A stretch of DNA of 21,570 bases. Source: JAYUHK01 sp043767025. Lineage in GTDB: Bacteria > Bacteroidota > Bacteroidia > Chitinophagales > Saprospiraceae. The stretch's first letter is position 1. The number at the start of each line of letters is the position of its first letter. A program made the translations under genes and the position numbers. The notes beneath the pieces are model-generated. The model made no database searches, was not told where the DNA came from, and saw only the letters and a program-made list of their open reading frames with translations. Shown piece after piece: positions 1 to 7,567 of this stretch. The stretch covers positions 1 through 21,570 of the forward strand of contig JAYUHK010000091.1 in the NCBI GenBank assembly GCA_043767025.1. The letters run 5' to 3'.

Positions 1-193
1 ATAGATGACATTTAATATTCGACATAATTCGTTGATTTTCAATAGTTTATGATGACTCAAAATTAAAAACTAAAAACTTATAACTACTTACATTCCTAAT
101 ATGGCTTCGTGTATATTCTACACCATGAAATTTTTTTTGAACCTTGCCTGCGTTGCGGTGTCTTTGTGGTTTTAAACCAATAATCCCATTTTT

Positions 194-607
194 TTATTTT
201 CGCACCCAAACACCGTCCGAATTTTTCTCAAAATCATCGGGAATATAAAGCCGTAGACGGACGGTTTCGGAGCAGGTCGTCCCGCGCACGCGCAATTCCT
301 GCCGTTGAGCTTGCTCAAAAGTCAGCGCAAACGAATCACTTTCTTTCTGCCCAAGCAGCTTGTATCTGCCTTCTAAAATATTATTTTCGAGGATATTTTG
401 GCTTGCTTTTTCAATGATAATGGTAGTTTCTGCGAGCAAGTTCACACCCGCCCAAAGCACTACTTCTACCGAGTCTTTGATGCTGTACTGGACGGTTTTT
501 ACGCTGTCTATGCTAAAAGTTTGGTGCAAAATTTTGGTCGCTTGCGCTTGCGAAGCAACAGAAAAAAATAAGAAAAAAAATACACTCCATAAATATTTGT
601 GACACAT
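194..607 (-). CDS. small secreted protein of unknown function
   Basis: I do not recognise a named family. From the ATG at 607 the product is 137 residues and begins MCHKYLWSVFFFLFFSVASQ, a typical signal peptide with likely cleavage before QAT after the A-Q-A stretch, so the mature ~115-residue protein should be periplasmic or outer-membrane exposed. The open frame extends upstream to a GTG at 661, but that would bury the signal peptide behind 18 polar residues, so the ATG at 607 is preferred. The mature part has alternating hydrophobic strands (VEVVLWAGVNLLAETTIIIE; VRLRLYIPDDF), suggesting a small beta-rich fold, and one Cys. It stands alone, divergent from the radical SAM gene at 817; no promoter box is clear. 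Existence as a gene is fairly secure, function is not. Confidence 0.7.
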   Translation of the reverse strand: MCHKYLWSVFFFLFFSVASQAQATKILHQTFSIDSVKTVQYSIKDSVEVVLWAGVNLLAETTIIIEKASQNILENNILEGRYKLLGQKESDSFALTFEQAQRQELRVRGTTCSETVRLRLYIPDDFEKNSDGVWVRK

Positions 608-780
608 AAAATACTGATTTTTGATTGAAAAATTGAAATTAAAATTTACTTTTCGTTGCACATTGGCTGTTTTTGTTATCGGTTTTTTACCGCAACAGCT
701 TTCTCAAAAGCAGTCTTGCCCAAAGCGCAACACTCTATCAACGCTAAAAGATAAAATGTAGTTGCTTTTGACGTTTTTTT

Positions 781-812
781 TTGTGAGAATTGCATATTTT
801 TACCTTTCTTTG
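781..812 (+). promoter_or_regulatory. candidate Bacteroidota promoter of the radical SAM gene
   Basis: A TTG at 781-783 is followed 17 bases later by TACCTTTC (801-808), close to the Bacteroidota -33/-7 consensus (TTG, 17-23 bases, TAnnTTTG). A second TTTG ends at 812. Transcription would start only a few bases before the ATG at 817, giving an almost leaderless mRNA. The last base of the -7 box deviates from consensus. Confidence 0.35.
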
Positions 813-816
813 TACG

Positions 817-3069
817 ATGATTGCTACCGCCGATAAGAAAAAAATCTTGCTCCTCACGCCGCCATTCGTGCAGCTCAACACGCCCTATCCCGCCACAGCC
901 TATCTCAAAGGCTTTCTAAACACCATCGGCTACCGCTCCTATCAGGCTGATTTGGGCATTGAAGTGATTTTGTCTATTTTTTCTAAAAAAGGATTGACCG
1001 CTCTTTTTGAAAAAATAAAGTCACTCACAAGCACTTTTTCTGAAAATAGTCAGCGAATTATCGCTTTGCAAGACGATTATATTGCCGTCATAGAGCCGAC
1101 TGTTCGGTTTTTGCAACACAAAAATCCTACACTTGCGCTCGCCATCGCAGGCAGAGATTATCTTCCCGAAGCGGCGCGATTCGCAACTTTGGAAGACCTC
1201 GATTGGGCTTTCGGTACGCTCGGAACGCACGACAAAGCTCGCCATTTTGCGACACTTTTTTTGGAAGATTTGGGCGATTTGATTACCGAAACGCTCGACG
1301 AAAATTTTGGTTTCAGTCGCTACGCAGAGCGATTGGGACGTACCGCTACTCACTTTGAGCCGATTCATGCTGCACTTTGCGCGCCCAATTCATACATTTC
1401 TGATATTTTGCTGACGCTGTTGGAGGAAAAAATAAGTTTTTCGCAACCCGATGTTATTTGTATCACCATTCCGTTTCCGGGAAATGTGTTTTCTGCATTC
1501 AAAATTGGTCAATATATTAAGTCGCAATATCCTCATATTCAGATAGTTATGGGCGGCGGCTACTGTAATACAGAACTTCGGAGCGTTTCCGACCCGCGCG
1601 TTTTTCAATACGTTGATTTTATCTGCCTCGACGACGGCGAATTGCCTCTGCAATTACTTTTAGAACACTTGGAGGGCAAGCGAGCCGTGTCACAATTAAA
1701 GAGAATTTTTGCTATTTTTTCTCAAAAATCAATACAAAATGAGGGCGTTGTTTTATATACCAATACCGCTCCCGAAAAAGATATTCCGCAGCGAGAAACG
1801 GGAACGCCTGACTATTCGGACTTGCAACTTGCTGACTATCTGTCTGTTATAGAAGTCACCAATCCCATGCACCGCCTCTGGAGCGACGGGCGTTGGAACA
1901 AACTTACGCTGGCTCACGGTTGTTATTGGGGGAAATGCTCTTTTTGTGACATATCATTGGACTACATCAGTCGCTACGAACCTGTCAATGCAAGCATTTT
2001 ATGCGACCGAATCGAAGAAATTATCGCTCAAACTGGCGAAACTGGATTTCATTTTGTGGACGAAGCCGCGCCTCCCGCTTTGATGCGCGACCTATCGATA
2101 GAGATAATTCGGCGAAAAATAACCGTCACTTGGTGGGCAAATATTCGATTTGAAAAGAGCTTCACTCCCGACCTTTGCCGACTCCTGAAATCGGCGGGCT
2201 GCATAGCCGTATCGGGAGGATTGGAAGTCGCCTCCGACCGACTTTTGGCACTCATGGAGAAAGGCGTGACGGTGGCGCAAGTGGCGCGAGTAGCGGCAGC
2301 GTTCACGGACGCAGGCATTATGGTTCATGCTTACTTGATGTACGGATTTCCGACACAAACGACGCAAGAAACCGTTGATTCGTTGGAGAATGTACGCCAA
2401 TTATTTGAGTCCGGAGTCGTGCAGTCTGGCTTTTGGCACCAGTTTGCGATGACCTCTCACAGCCCCGTTGGGCTGAACCCTCAAAAGTATGGAGTAGTAA
2501 AAACGGGTCCCGAATTTGGAGGATTTGCAGACAATGACCTCTACCACGATGACCCCAAAGGAGCCGACCACGAGGCTTTTTCCGCAGGTCTAAAAAAGTC
2601 ATTGTTCAACTTTATGCACGGCGTAGGTTTTGATTTTCCGCTTGCGGATTGGTTTGATTTTAAGATTCCGAAGACGAGCGTAGCGTCAGGTTTTATAGAA
2701 AATGTACTGTCGCAACCCTCTGAACTTTCCGCAAGACCGCATCAAATTGTTGTTTGTTTGTCCAACAATTTTATTTCAAAAAAGAGTGTAATTGTGACAA
2801 AAAAGAAGAAGAAAAATGACGATTTTTCTGAAATGATTTTTTTGAGTAAAAAAGAATTATTTACGCTCCAAACAGGAAAAGACACTTCCGAATGGCTGCA
2901 AAATATTTTACCTAAATTGCGCTTGACTGCTGATAATCAACTGTTTACAATCCAAATGCTGCAAAAAGAGTTTGAAAAAACTGCACTCGCTGACTTCGAT
3001 ACTTTCGACGAGTTCTTGACTTCTTTCACTTGGCAACAACTGAAAGAAACTGGTTTGGTGTTGGTTTGA
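817..3069 (+). CDS. radical SAM protein with cobalamin-binding-like N-terminal region
   Basis: The product is 750 residues from ATG 817 (an upstream in-frame TTG at 790 would add nine residues). Numbered from 790, residues ~17-290 resemble the N-terminal Rossmann-like region of B12-binding radical SAM proteins, with a glycine-rich turn VMGGGYCNTE at 253-262. The radical SAM core follows: GCYWGKCSFCD at 377-387 carries three cysteines (378, 383, 386) for a 4Fe-4S cluster, then SGGLEVASDRLL (475-486) and YLMYGFPTQT (515-524), the latter typical of the barrel strands. Cysteine spacing is CX4CX2C rather than the textbook CX3CX2C. The C-terminal ~150 residues are unassigned and include a lysine run at ~671-675. 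Substrate is unknown; methyl transfer or another radical rearrangement would be usual for this architecture. It is monocistronic and convergent with the DAHP synthase gene. Family call is confident, reaction is not. Confidence 0.85.
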   Translation: MIATADKKKILLLTPPFVQLNTPYPATAYLKGFLNTIGYRSYQADLGIEVILSIFSKKGLTALFEKIKSLTSTFSENSQRIIALQDDYIAVIEPTVRFLQHKNPTLALAIAGRDYLPEAARFATLEDLDWAFGTLGTHDKARHFATLFLEDLGDLITETLDENFGFSRYAERLGRTATHFEPIHAALCAPNSYISDILLTLLEEKISFSQPDVICITIPFPGNVFSAFKIGQYIKSQYPHIQIVMGGGYCNTELRSVSDPRVFQYVDFICLDDGELPLQLLLEHLEGKRAVSQLKRIFAIFSQKSIQNEGVVLYTNTAPEKDIPQRETGTPDYSDLQLADYLSVIEVTNPMHRLWSDGRWNKLTLAHGCYWGKCSFCDISLDYISRYEPVNASILCDRIEEIIAQTGETGFHFVDEAAPPALMRDLSIEIIRRKITVTWWANIRFEKSFTPDLCRLLKSAGCIAVSGGLEVASDRLLALMEKGVTVAQVARVAAAFTDAGIMVHAYLMYGFPTQTTQETVDSLENVRQLFESGVVQSGFWHQFAMTSHSPVGLNPQKYGVVKTGPEFGGFADNDLYHDDPKGADHEAFSAGLKKSLFNFMHGVGFDFPLADWFDFKIPKTSVASGFIENVLSQPSELSARPHQIVVCLSNNFISKKSVIVTKKKKKNDDFSEMIFLSKKELFTLQTGKDTSEWLQNILPKLRLTADNQLFTIQMLQKEFEKTALADFDTFDEFLTSFTWQQLKETGLVLV

Positions 3070-3073
3070 AAGC

Positions 3074-3136
3074 CAAATATCAAATATCAAATATCAAATA
3101 TCAAATGTTGAAAGCCAAATATCGAATGTCGAATAT
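3074..3136. repeat. degenerate heptamer tandem repeat
   Basis: CAAATAT occurs four times head to tail at 3074-3101, followed by CAAATGT, then CAAATAT, CGAATGT and CGAATAT at 3116-3136. TGAAAGCCAAATATC is repeated at 3067-3081 and 3109-3123, exactly 42 bases (six heptamers) apart. The array fills most of the gap between two convergent genes, just after the radical SAM stop codon. A related heptamer pattern (ATGTCGA/ATATTAA) appears on the minus strand at about 5-30, also downstream of a gene. Confidence 0.75.
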
Positions 3137-3189
3137 TCGGACAAAGTGATTGCACACAATTTCTCAAAATACAATTTTTACCGCTTTTC

Positions 3190-4188
3190 TCAAATTACTT
3201 GTCGTCCGACCGCTTTTGCAACCTGTTGGAGTTGTCCGAAAAGTTCCGTAAATTCGGAGTGGTTAAGTTGTTGGCTCGCATCGCTTTTGGCTACTTTTGG
3301 ATTGGGGTGTACTTCTATCAGCAAGCCTTCCACACCCATCGCCATACAGGCTTTGGATAGGTCTGGCACGCCGTAAGCGTAGCCCATGGCGTGGCTTGGG
3401 TCGAGCACGACAGGCAGATTGGTGTAGTGTTTGAGGTATGCTGCGCCGCACAAATCGAGCGTAAAACGGGTTTTGGTTTCAAATGTTCTGATGCCGCGCT
3501 CGCAAAGTACGACCTGTTCGTTGCCGCCGCTCAACACAAATTCGCTGGCTTGGACGAACTCTTGGAGCGTGGAGCCGAAGCCGCGCTTGATGAGAATTGG
3601 TTTTTTCGCCTTGCCGCAGGCTTTCAGAATACTCTGGTCGTACATCGCTTTTGCGCCGACTTGCACAATATCGGTGTAGTCAATCACGTCTTGGACGTGC
3701 GTGCTGTCTTTTACCTCCGTAATGATGTTGAGCCCGTATTTTTCGCGAACTTTGGCGAGCATTTTCAAGCCTTCCAAGCCCAAACCCTGAAAACTATACG
3801 GCGACGTGCGAGGCTTGTAGCAGCCCGCCCGCAGCGTCCCGATGCCCAAACTTACTAACAATTCGGCACTTTGTGTGATTTGTTCTTGGCTTTCGATGCT
3901 GCAAGGTCCAGCTATGACGACGCAGTTTTGGGAGTCGCCACCGATGGTTTTCGTCCCCCAATTCACGGTGCGCGTGCGGTCTAAATAAGTCCGATTGCTC
4001 AACTGCATATCGCTGTCCATCGGAAAAAACGCATCTACGAATGGTTCGTATTGCGGAGCCAACTTTCGGTACGCGTTGGGGGTGACGAGGGTAGAAAACG
4101 AGCCGTTGAAAAGATGTATCGCTTCTAATTCTTGCGCCAAGTCCAATGCTTTGGCTTCGCCGACAGACGATTTGAGGTGAATAATCAT
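3190..4188 (-). CDS. aroF: 3-deoxy-7-phosphoheptulonate (DAHP) synthase
   Basis: The product (332 residues) condenses phosphoenolpyruvate and erythrose 4-phosphate to DAHP, the first committed step of the shikimate pathway, in the cytoplasm. Residues 1-~75 match the small N-terminal regulatory domain of the Bacillus/Thermotoga-type enzymes. The TIM barrel follows: AGPCSIES (93-100), AGCYKPRTSPYSFQG (121-135), KRGF (201-204), CERGIRTFE (229-237), LDPSHAMG (262-269), EVHPNP (292-297) and KSDASQQL (301-308). Metal ligands expected from this family are all present: Cys96, His266, Glu292 and Asp303. Its ATG overlaps the stop of the upstream epimerase-CBS gene by four bases (ATGA), so the two are almost certainly translationally coupled. 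The gene ends convergently with the radical SAM gene. The symbol aroF is family-level; other Bacteroidota annotations use aroA or aroG. Confidence 0.95.
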   Translation of the reverse strand: MIIHLKSSVGEAKALDLAQELEAIHLFNGSFSTLVTPNAYRKLAPQYEPFVDAFFPMDSDMQLSNRTYLDRTRTVNWGTKTIGGDSQNCVVIAGPCSIESQEQITQSAELLVSLGIGTLRAGCYKPRTSPYSFQGLGLEGLKMLAKVREKYGLNIITEVKDSTHVQDVIDYTDIVQVGAKAMYDQSILKACGKAKKPILIKRGFGSTLQEFVQASEFVLSGGNEQVVLCERGIRTFETKTRFTLDLCGAAYLKHYTNLPVVLDPSHAMGYAYGVPDLSKACMAMGVEGLLIEVHPNPKVAKSDASQQLNHSEFTELFGQLQQVAKAVGRQVI

Positions 4189-5189
4189 GATTCAGATTGA
4201 ATAAGTTGATTGAAAGTGAGTGCGCCGCAAAGTCGGTTTTTTTCATCTACGATGGGCAAAAATAAAAGTGGAAAACTCAACTGATGTACTAATTGGAGCA
4301 ATTCATGTACCGTATTTTCAGTTTTCAAAGTGATTGGTTGGGCGTTGATTAGTTCTTCGGGGCGTATGGAATCCAAATTGCCGATGTGCCGAATCAAGCC
4401 TTTGCGAATGTCCGCATTGGTGACGATGCCCAGCAAATTTTGTTCTGTATCGGTGAGGCAGACCACGCCCATTTTGAAATTATCTATCGTAGTAAGGATT
4501 TTTTCAAAAGAAATATTTTCCAACGAAAGCGTAGGCACGTCCGAAAGCGGCATCATAAAATGACCTATCGGAATACCGCTTCCGGTGCTGCGTTGGCGGA
4601 TACTCAAAAGCTGATTGCCGAGCCAATTTCCCTTGAATAAATAACTACCAACTACTGCCGACTCGACTTGTAGGTTGCGTAAGATAAAAGAAATTTCGTC
4701 GTTGACGCCGCCATCTACCTCAATCTGGTGCATGGGAAAGGCTTTGCGAAAGGCACGAATTTTCTGAAAATTTTGTTGGTTGAAAACACCGCCGCTTTGT
4801 CCGGGAGTGGTCGTCATAATGAGAACGAATTGGCATTGCGCAGCGAATTTTTCAAAGACCTCAATCGGTGTATCGCTCGTCAGCGCAAGCCCCAATGCGC
4901 ACGGCAAGGGCGGAAATACAAAATTGGGCGGCAGATTTTCGTACTGAAAAGCGACAAATTCGGGGCGGTGCTGAACAATGGCATCGAAGTATTTCTCGGG
5001 CGTATCGCTGATAATATGCACGTCTAAAGGCGTGCTGCTGACCGTCCGAATCCGTGCAATATCGTCAAAAACGCTCGGATTGTCGTTGCAATCGACGTGC
5101 AGTTTTTCGACACCGTGCGCGTCCAAAAGTTGAACAATATCCGTCAAATTGTCATTCGAGCTGCTGTAAATGCTGGCAGAAATTTTCAT
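4185..5189 (-). CDS. ribulose-phosphate 3-epimerase-like barrel fused to a CBS domain pair
   Basis: The product is 334 residues from the ATG at 5189; an in-frame TTG at 5210 is possible but MKISASIYS matches the usual epimerase start. Numbered from 5210, residues 8-~205 are an epimerase-like TIM barrel keeping the family's metal/catalytic positions: His38 and Asp40 (HVD), His65 (DVHII) and Asp166 (VDGGVN), plus the phosphate-binding stretch MTTTPGQSGGVF (132-143). The usual MDGxFVPN after HxD is missing, so the loop is shortened and substrate may differ. Residues ~215-340 are two CBS motifs, the first with GIVTNADIRKGL (261-272), resembling the CBS pair of arabinose-5-phosphate isomerases; such pairs usually bind adenosyl ligands. 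It overlaps the DAHP synthase gene by four bases. I infer regulation of pentose-phosphate or erythrose-4-phosphate supply to aromatic synthesis; a different sugar phosphate is possible. Confidence 0.8.
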   Translation of the reverse strand: MKISASIYSSSNDNLTDIVQLLDAHGVEKLHVDCNDNPSVFDDIARIRTVSSTPLDVHIISDTPEKYFDAIVQHRPEFVAFQYENLPPNFVFPPLPCALGLALTSDTPIEVFEKFAAQCQFVLIMTTTPGQSGGVFNQQNFQKIRAFRKAFPMHQIEVDGGVNDEISFILRNLQVESAVVGSYLFKGNWLGNQLLSIRQRSTGSGIPIGHFMMPLSDVPTLSLENISFEKILTTIDNFKMGVVCLTDTEQNLLGIVTNADIRKGLIRHIGNLDSIRPEELINAQPITLKTENTVHELLQLVHQLSFPLLFLPIVDEKNRLCGALTFNQLIQSES

Positions 5190-5195
5190 AGGCGG

Positions 5196-5203
5196 CAAAG
5201 TTA
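5196..5203 (-). promoter_or_regulatory. -7 promoter element of the epimerase-CBS/aroF operon
   Basis: On the minus strand TAACTTTG is a perfect TAnnTTTG match and ends six bases before the ATG at 5189. That spacing predicts a leaderless or nearly leaderless transcript. No TTG is seen at the expected -33 distance. Confidence 0.5.
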
Positions 5204-5247
5204 CAATCAAAACCGTTGATTTTGTTCTTTTTGCTCGCTTTTTTTGC

Positions 5248-5633
5248 TGTCAGAACAGGATTTTTGGGATTATAGAATTGACACGATTTTTATTGTCAGA
5301 ACAGGATTTTTAAGATTATGGGATTGACAAGATTTTTTTCGTTCTCTCTATCCTTTATCTTGTCAATCCTTTAATCCTGTAATCCTGTGCTGGATTTTTT
5401 ATTGTCAGAACAGGATTTTTAAGATTATGGGATTGACAAGATTTTTTATTGTTCTCTCTGTCCTTCATCTTGTCAATCCTCTAATCCTGTAATCCTGTTC
5501 TGGATTTTTTTATTGTCAGAACAGGATTTTTGGGATTATGGGATTGACAAGATTTTTTCGTTCTCTCTATCCTTTATCTTGTCAATCCTTTAATCCTGTA
5601 ATCCTGTGCTGGATTTTTTATTATCAGAACAGG
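5248..5633. repeat. array of three ~110-bp palindromic repeats with partial copies at both ends
   Basis: Full units begin at 5294, 5403 and 5514 (periods 109 and 111); a degenerate left half lies at 5248-5291 and a stub of the next unit at 5622-5633. Each unit has perfect inner arms GGATTGACAAGAT / ATCTTGTCAATCC (5321-5333 with 5357-5369; 5430-5442 with 5467-5479; 5541-5553 with 5576-5588) separated by ~22-24 bases. Outer arms CAGAACAGGATT / AATCCTGTtCTG pair perfectly in the middle unit and with one mismatch in units 1 and 3. Units 1 and 3 are nearly identical, suggesting recent duplication. The array fills the divergent gap between the epimerase-CBS operon and the ABC exporter gene and contains no gene. 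Confidence 0.9.
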
Positions 5634-5653
5634 TGTGAATTGCTAAAAAAGCG

Positions 5654-5661
5654 TAAATTTG
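5654..5661 (+). promoter_or_regulatory. -7 promoter element of the ABC exporter gene
   Basis: TAAATTTG is a perfect TAnnTTTG match 62 bases before the TTG start at 5724. It sits just after the palindromic array, so the -33 region would be formed by the end of that array. No clear TTG at -33. Confidence 0.45.
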
Positions 5662-5672
5662 TTCCAAATTAA

Positions 5673-5717
5673 ATGTATAATTACCGCATCGTACTTCTTG
5701 AAAAAGTACCTAAATAA
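5673..5717 (+). CDS. possible 14-codon leader peptide before the ABC exporter
   Basis: An ATG at 5673 opens a short frame encoding MYNYRIVLLEKVPK and stops at 5715-5717, six bases before the exporter's TTG start and in the same frame. Within it GTACTT (5691-5696) and AAGTAC (5704-5709) form a small hairpin with a seven-base loop. It could be a leader peptide/attenuator or chance. Confidence 0.2.
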   Translation: MYNYRIVLLEKVPK

Positions 5718-5723
5718 CTGATT

Positions 5724-7511
5724 TTGAAATCATTAGCTGCACTCAATAAATATTTTTGGCACTACAAATGGCATCTTTTGGGTGGCGTTTTGTTTGTTTC
5801 TGCCTCCAACTACTTCCGGATTCTGCAACCACAGATGATTCGGCAAGCAATGGACTTGGTATATGACAATATTTCGCTCTACCGCCTTTACGACGGCTTC
5901 GGACTCCAACCCAAAGTTCGGCATATTTTGGCGGTCACTTTGTTCTATTTTGGCGGCTTGGTGCTGCTTCTTGCGTTGCTGATGGGTATTTTTATGTTCC
6001 TGATGCGACAAACTATTGTCGTCATGTCCCGCCTGATAGAGTACGACCTCCGAAAAGATATTTTTCGCCACTACGAAGCCCTCGACTTGGCGTTTTACAA
6101 GCGCAACAACACCGGCGACCTCATGGCGCGCATCACCGAAGACGTAGGAAAAGTCCGAATGTATCTCGGTCCAGCTATCCTTTACGGCATCAATTTGGTA
6201 TCCCTTTTCGCCCTCACGCTCTATGCAATGTTCAGCGTCAGCGTCGAACTTTCGGCGTACAGCATCATGCTACTGCCGATTTTATCTATCGCCATTTATT
6301 ATGTGAGTGAAAAAATTGAAAAAAATAGCACCATTATTCAGCAACAATTAGCCCAACTCAATAGCATCACACAAGAATCTTTTTCGGGCATCAGAGTTAT
6401 CAAGTCTTACACTCAAGAACCCGCGCTTACTCGTTTTTTTGGCGCAGAAAGCCAGATTTATCGCGAAAAATCGATGGTTTTGGCTCGGGTAGATGCTCTT
6501 TTTATGCCTTTTATGGTCTTGATGATAGGTGCAAGCGTTATTATTACGGTCTATGTAGGCGGCTTGCAAGTCGCTCACGGCACGATTACGCCCGGCAACA
6601 TCGCCGAATTTGTGGTCTATGTCACCATGCTCACATGGCCCGTCACGTCGCTCGGCTGGATTGCGTCTATGGTGCAGCAAGCAGCAGCTTCCCAACAGCG
6701 CATCAATGAATTTTGGGAGCAAAAACCTAGTATTTTGTCACAAAAAAACGATTTTTCGGAAAATAATAACCATCTTGACGGCGAAATAATCTTTGAAAAT
6801 GTGACTTTTCAGTATCCAGATACGGGAATTGTGGCTCTCAAAAACGTAAGTTTCACACTCCCCAAAGGTCAAAAATTAGCCATAGTTGGACGCACAGGTT
6901 CAGGAAAAACATCTATCGCCGACTTGTTGGTGCGACTTTACGACCCCAGCGAAGGACGGATTTTGATAGACGGAAAAGATTTGAAAACTTTGGATTTGTC
7001 ATCATTGCGGCGTAAAATTGGCTACGTCACGCAAGACGTTTTTCTTTTTTCAGACACCGTAGATGCCAATATTCGCTTCGGAAATCCAGACGCAAACAGA
7101 GCAAAAGTAGAGCAGTTTGCTCAATATTCGGCTGTTTATCAAGATATTATGACTTTGCCCGAAAAATTTGATACCATCGTTGGGGAGCGAGGCGTGACGC
7201 TTTCAGGCGGACAAAAACAGCGAATTTCTATCGCTCGCGCACTCATCAAACAACCCGACATCGTACTACTCGACGACTGCCTGTCGGCGGTAGATACCAA
7301 CACAGAGCAGCAAATCATCGGCTATCTGACCCAAGAGTTGGGCGATAAGACAACCATCGTCATCACACACAGAATTTACGGACAGCTGCAATTCGACCAA
7401 ATAATCGTCCTCGACGACGGCGAAATAACCGCAACCGGAACACACGACGAACTGATGCAAGAAGAAGGATATTATGCAGATTTGTTCCTGTCACAAAATA
7501 AGGAAAAATAA
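5724..7511 (+). CDS. ABC exporter half-transporter (permease-ATPase fusion)
   Basis: This 595-residue inner-membrane protein has a six-helix type I exporter domain (~1-330) followed by a nucleotide-binding domain (~352-595), the usual MsbA/MdlB layout and length. Motifs seen: A-loop Tyr364, Walker A GRTGSGKTS (389-397), Q-loop Gln437, signature LSGGQ (493-497), Walker B IVLLDD (513-518), D-loop SAVD (521-524) and His549 in the H-loop. The residue after the Walker B aspartate is Asp518 where canonical sites carry the catalytic glutamate, a feature of one half of heterodimeric exporters such as the TM287/288 type; no partner gene is adjacent. The start is TTG: the only upstream in-frame ATG (5673) is cut off by a stop. 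Substrate cannot be told; lipid or drug export is typical. Confidence 0.92.
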   Translation: MKSLAALNKYFWHYKWHLLGGVLFVSASNYFRILQPQMIRQAMDLVYDNISLYRLYDGFGLQPKVRHILAVTLFYFGGLVLLLALLMGIFMFLMRQTIVVMSRLIEYDLRKDIFRHYEALDLAFYKRNNTGDLMARITEDVGKVRMYLGPAILYGINLVSLFALTLYAMFSVSVELSAYSIMLLPILSIAIYYVSEKIEKNSTIIQQQLAQLNSITQESFSGIRVIKSYTQEPALTRFFGAESQIYREKSMVLARVDALFMPFMVLMIGASVIITVYVGGLQVAHGTITPGNIAEFVVYVTMLTWPVTSLGWIASMVQQAAASQQRINEFWEQKPSILSQKNDFSENNNHLDGEIIFENVTFQYPDTGIVALKNVSFTLPKGQKLAIVGRTGSGKTSIADLLVRLYDPSEGRILIDGKDLKTLDLSSLRRKIGYVTQDVFLFSDTVDANIRFGNPDANRAKVEQFAQYSAVYQDIMTLPEKFDTIVGERGVTLSGGQKQRISIARALIKQPDIVLLDDCLSAVDTNTEQQIIGYLTQELGDKTTIVITHRIYGQLQFDQIIVLDDGEITATGTHDELMQEEGYYADLFLSQNKEK

Positions 7512-7567
7512 TGATAAAAAGTTGGCTAAAATTACCGACACCTCAAAGATGTCAGTAGCTTGTGTTT

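Noticed and set aside
140..180. Terminator or repeat downstream of the small secreted protein gene
   Set aside because: Only a 5-bp GGTTT/AAACC foldback without a T-run was found; the first 190 bases hold no other clear feature beyond weak heptamer-like sequence.
3391..3858. 155-codon plus-strand frame inside the DAHP synthase gene
   Set aside because: Antisense to the catalytic barrel with all active-site motifs intact; no independent evidence.
5248..5633. CRISPR array
   Set aside because: Repeats are ~110 bp, contiguous and palindromic, with no unique spacers and no cas genes nearby.
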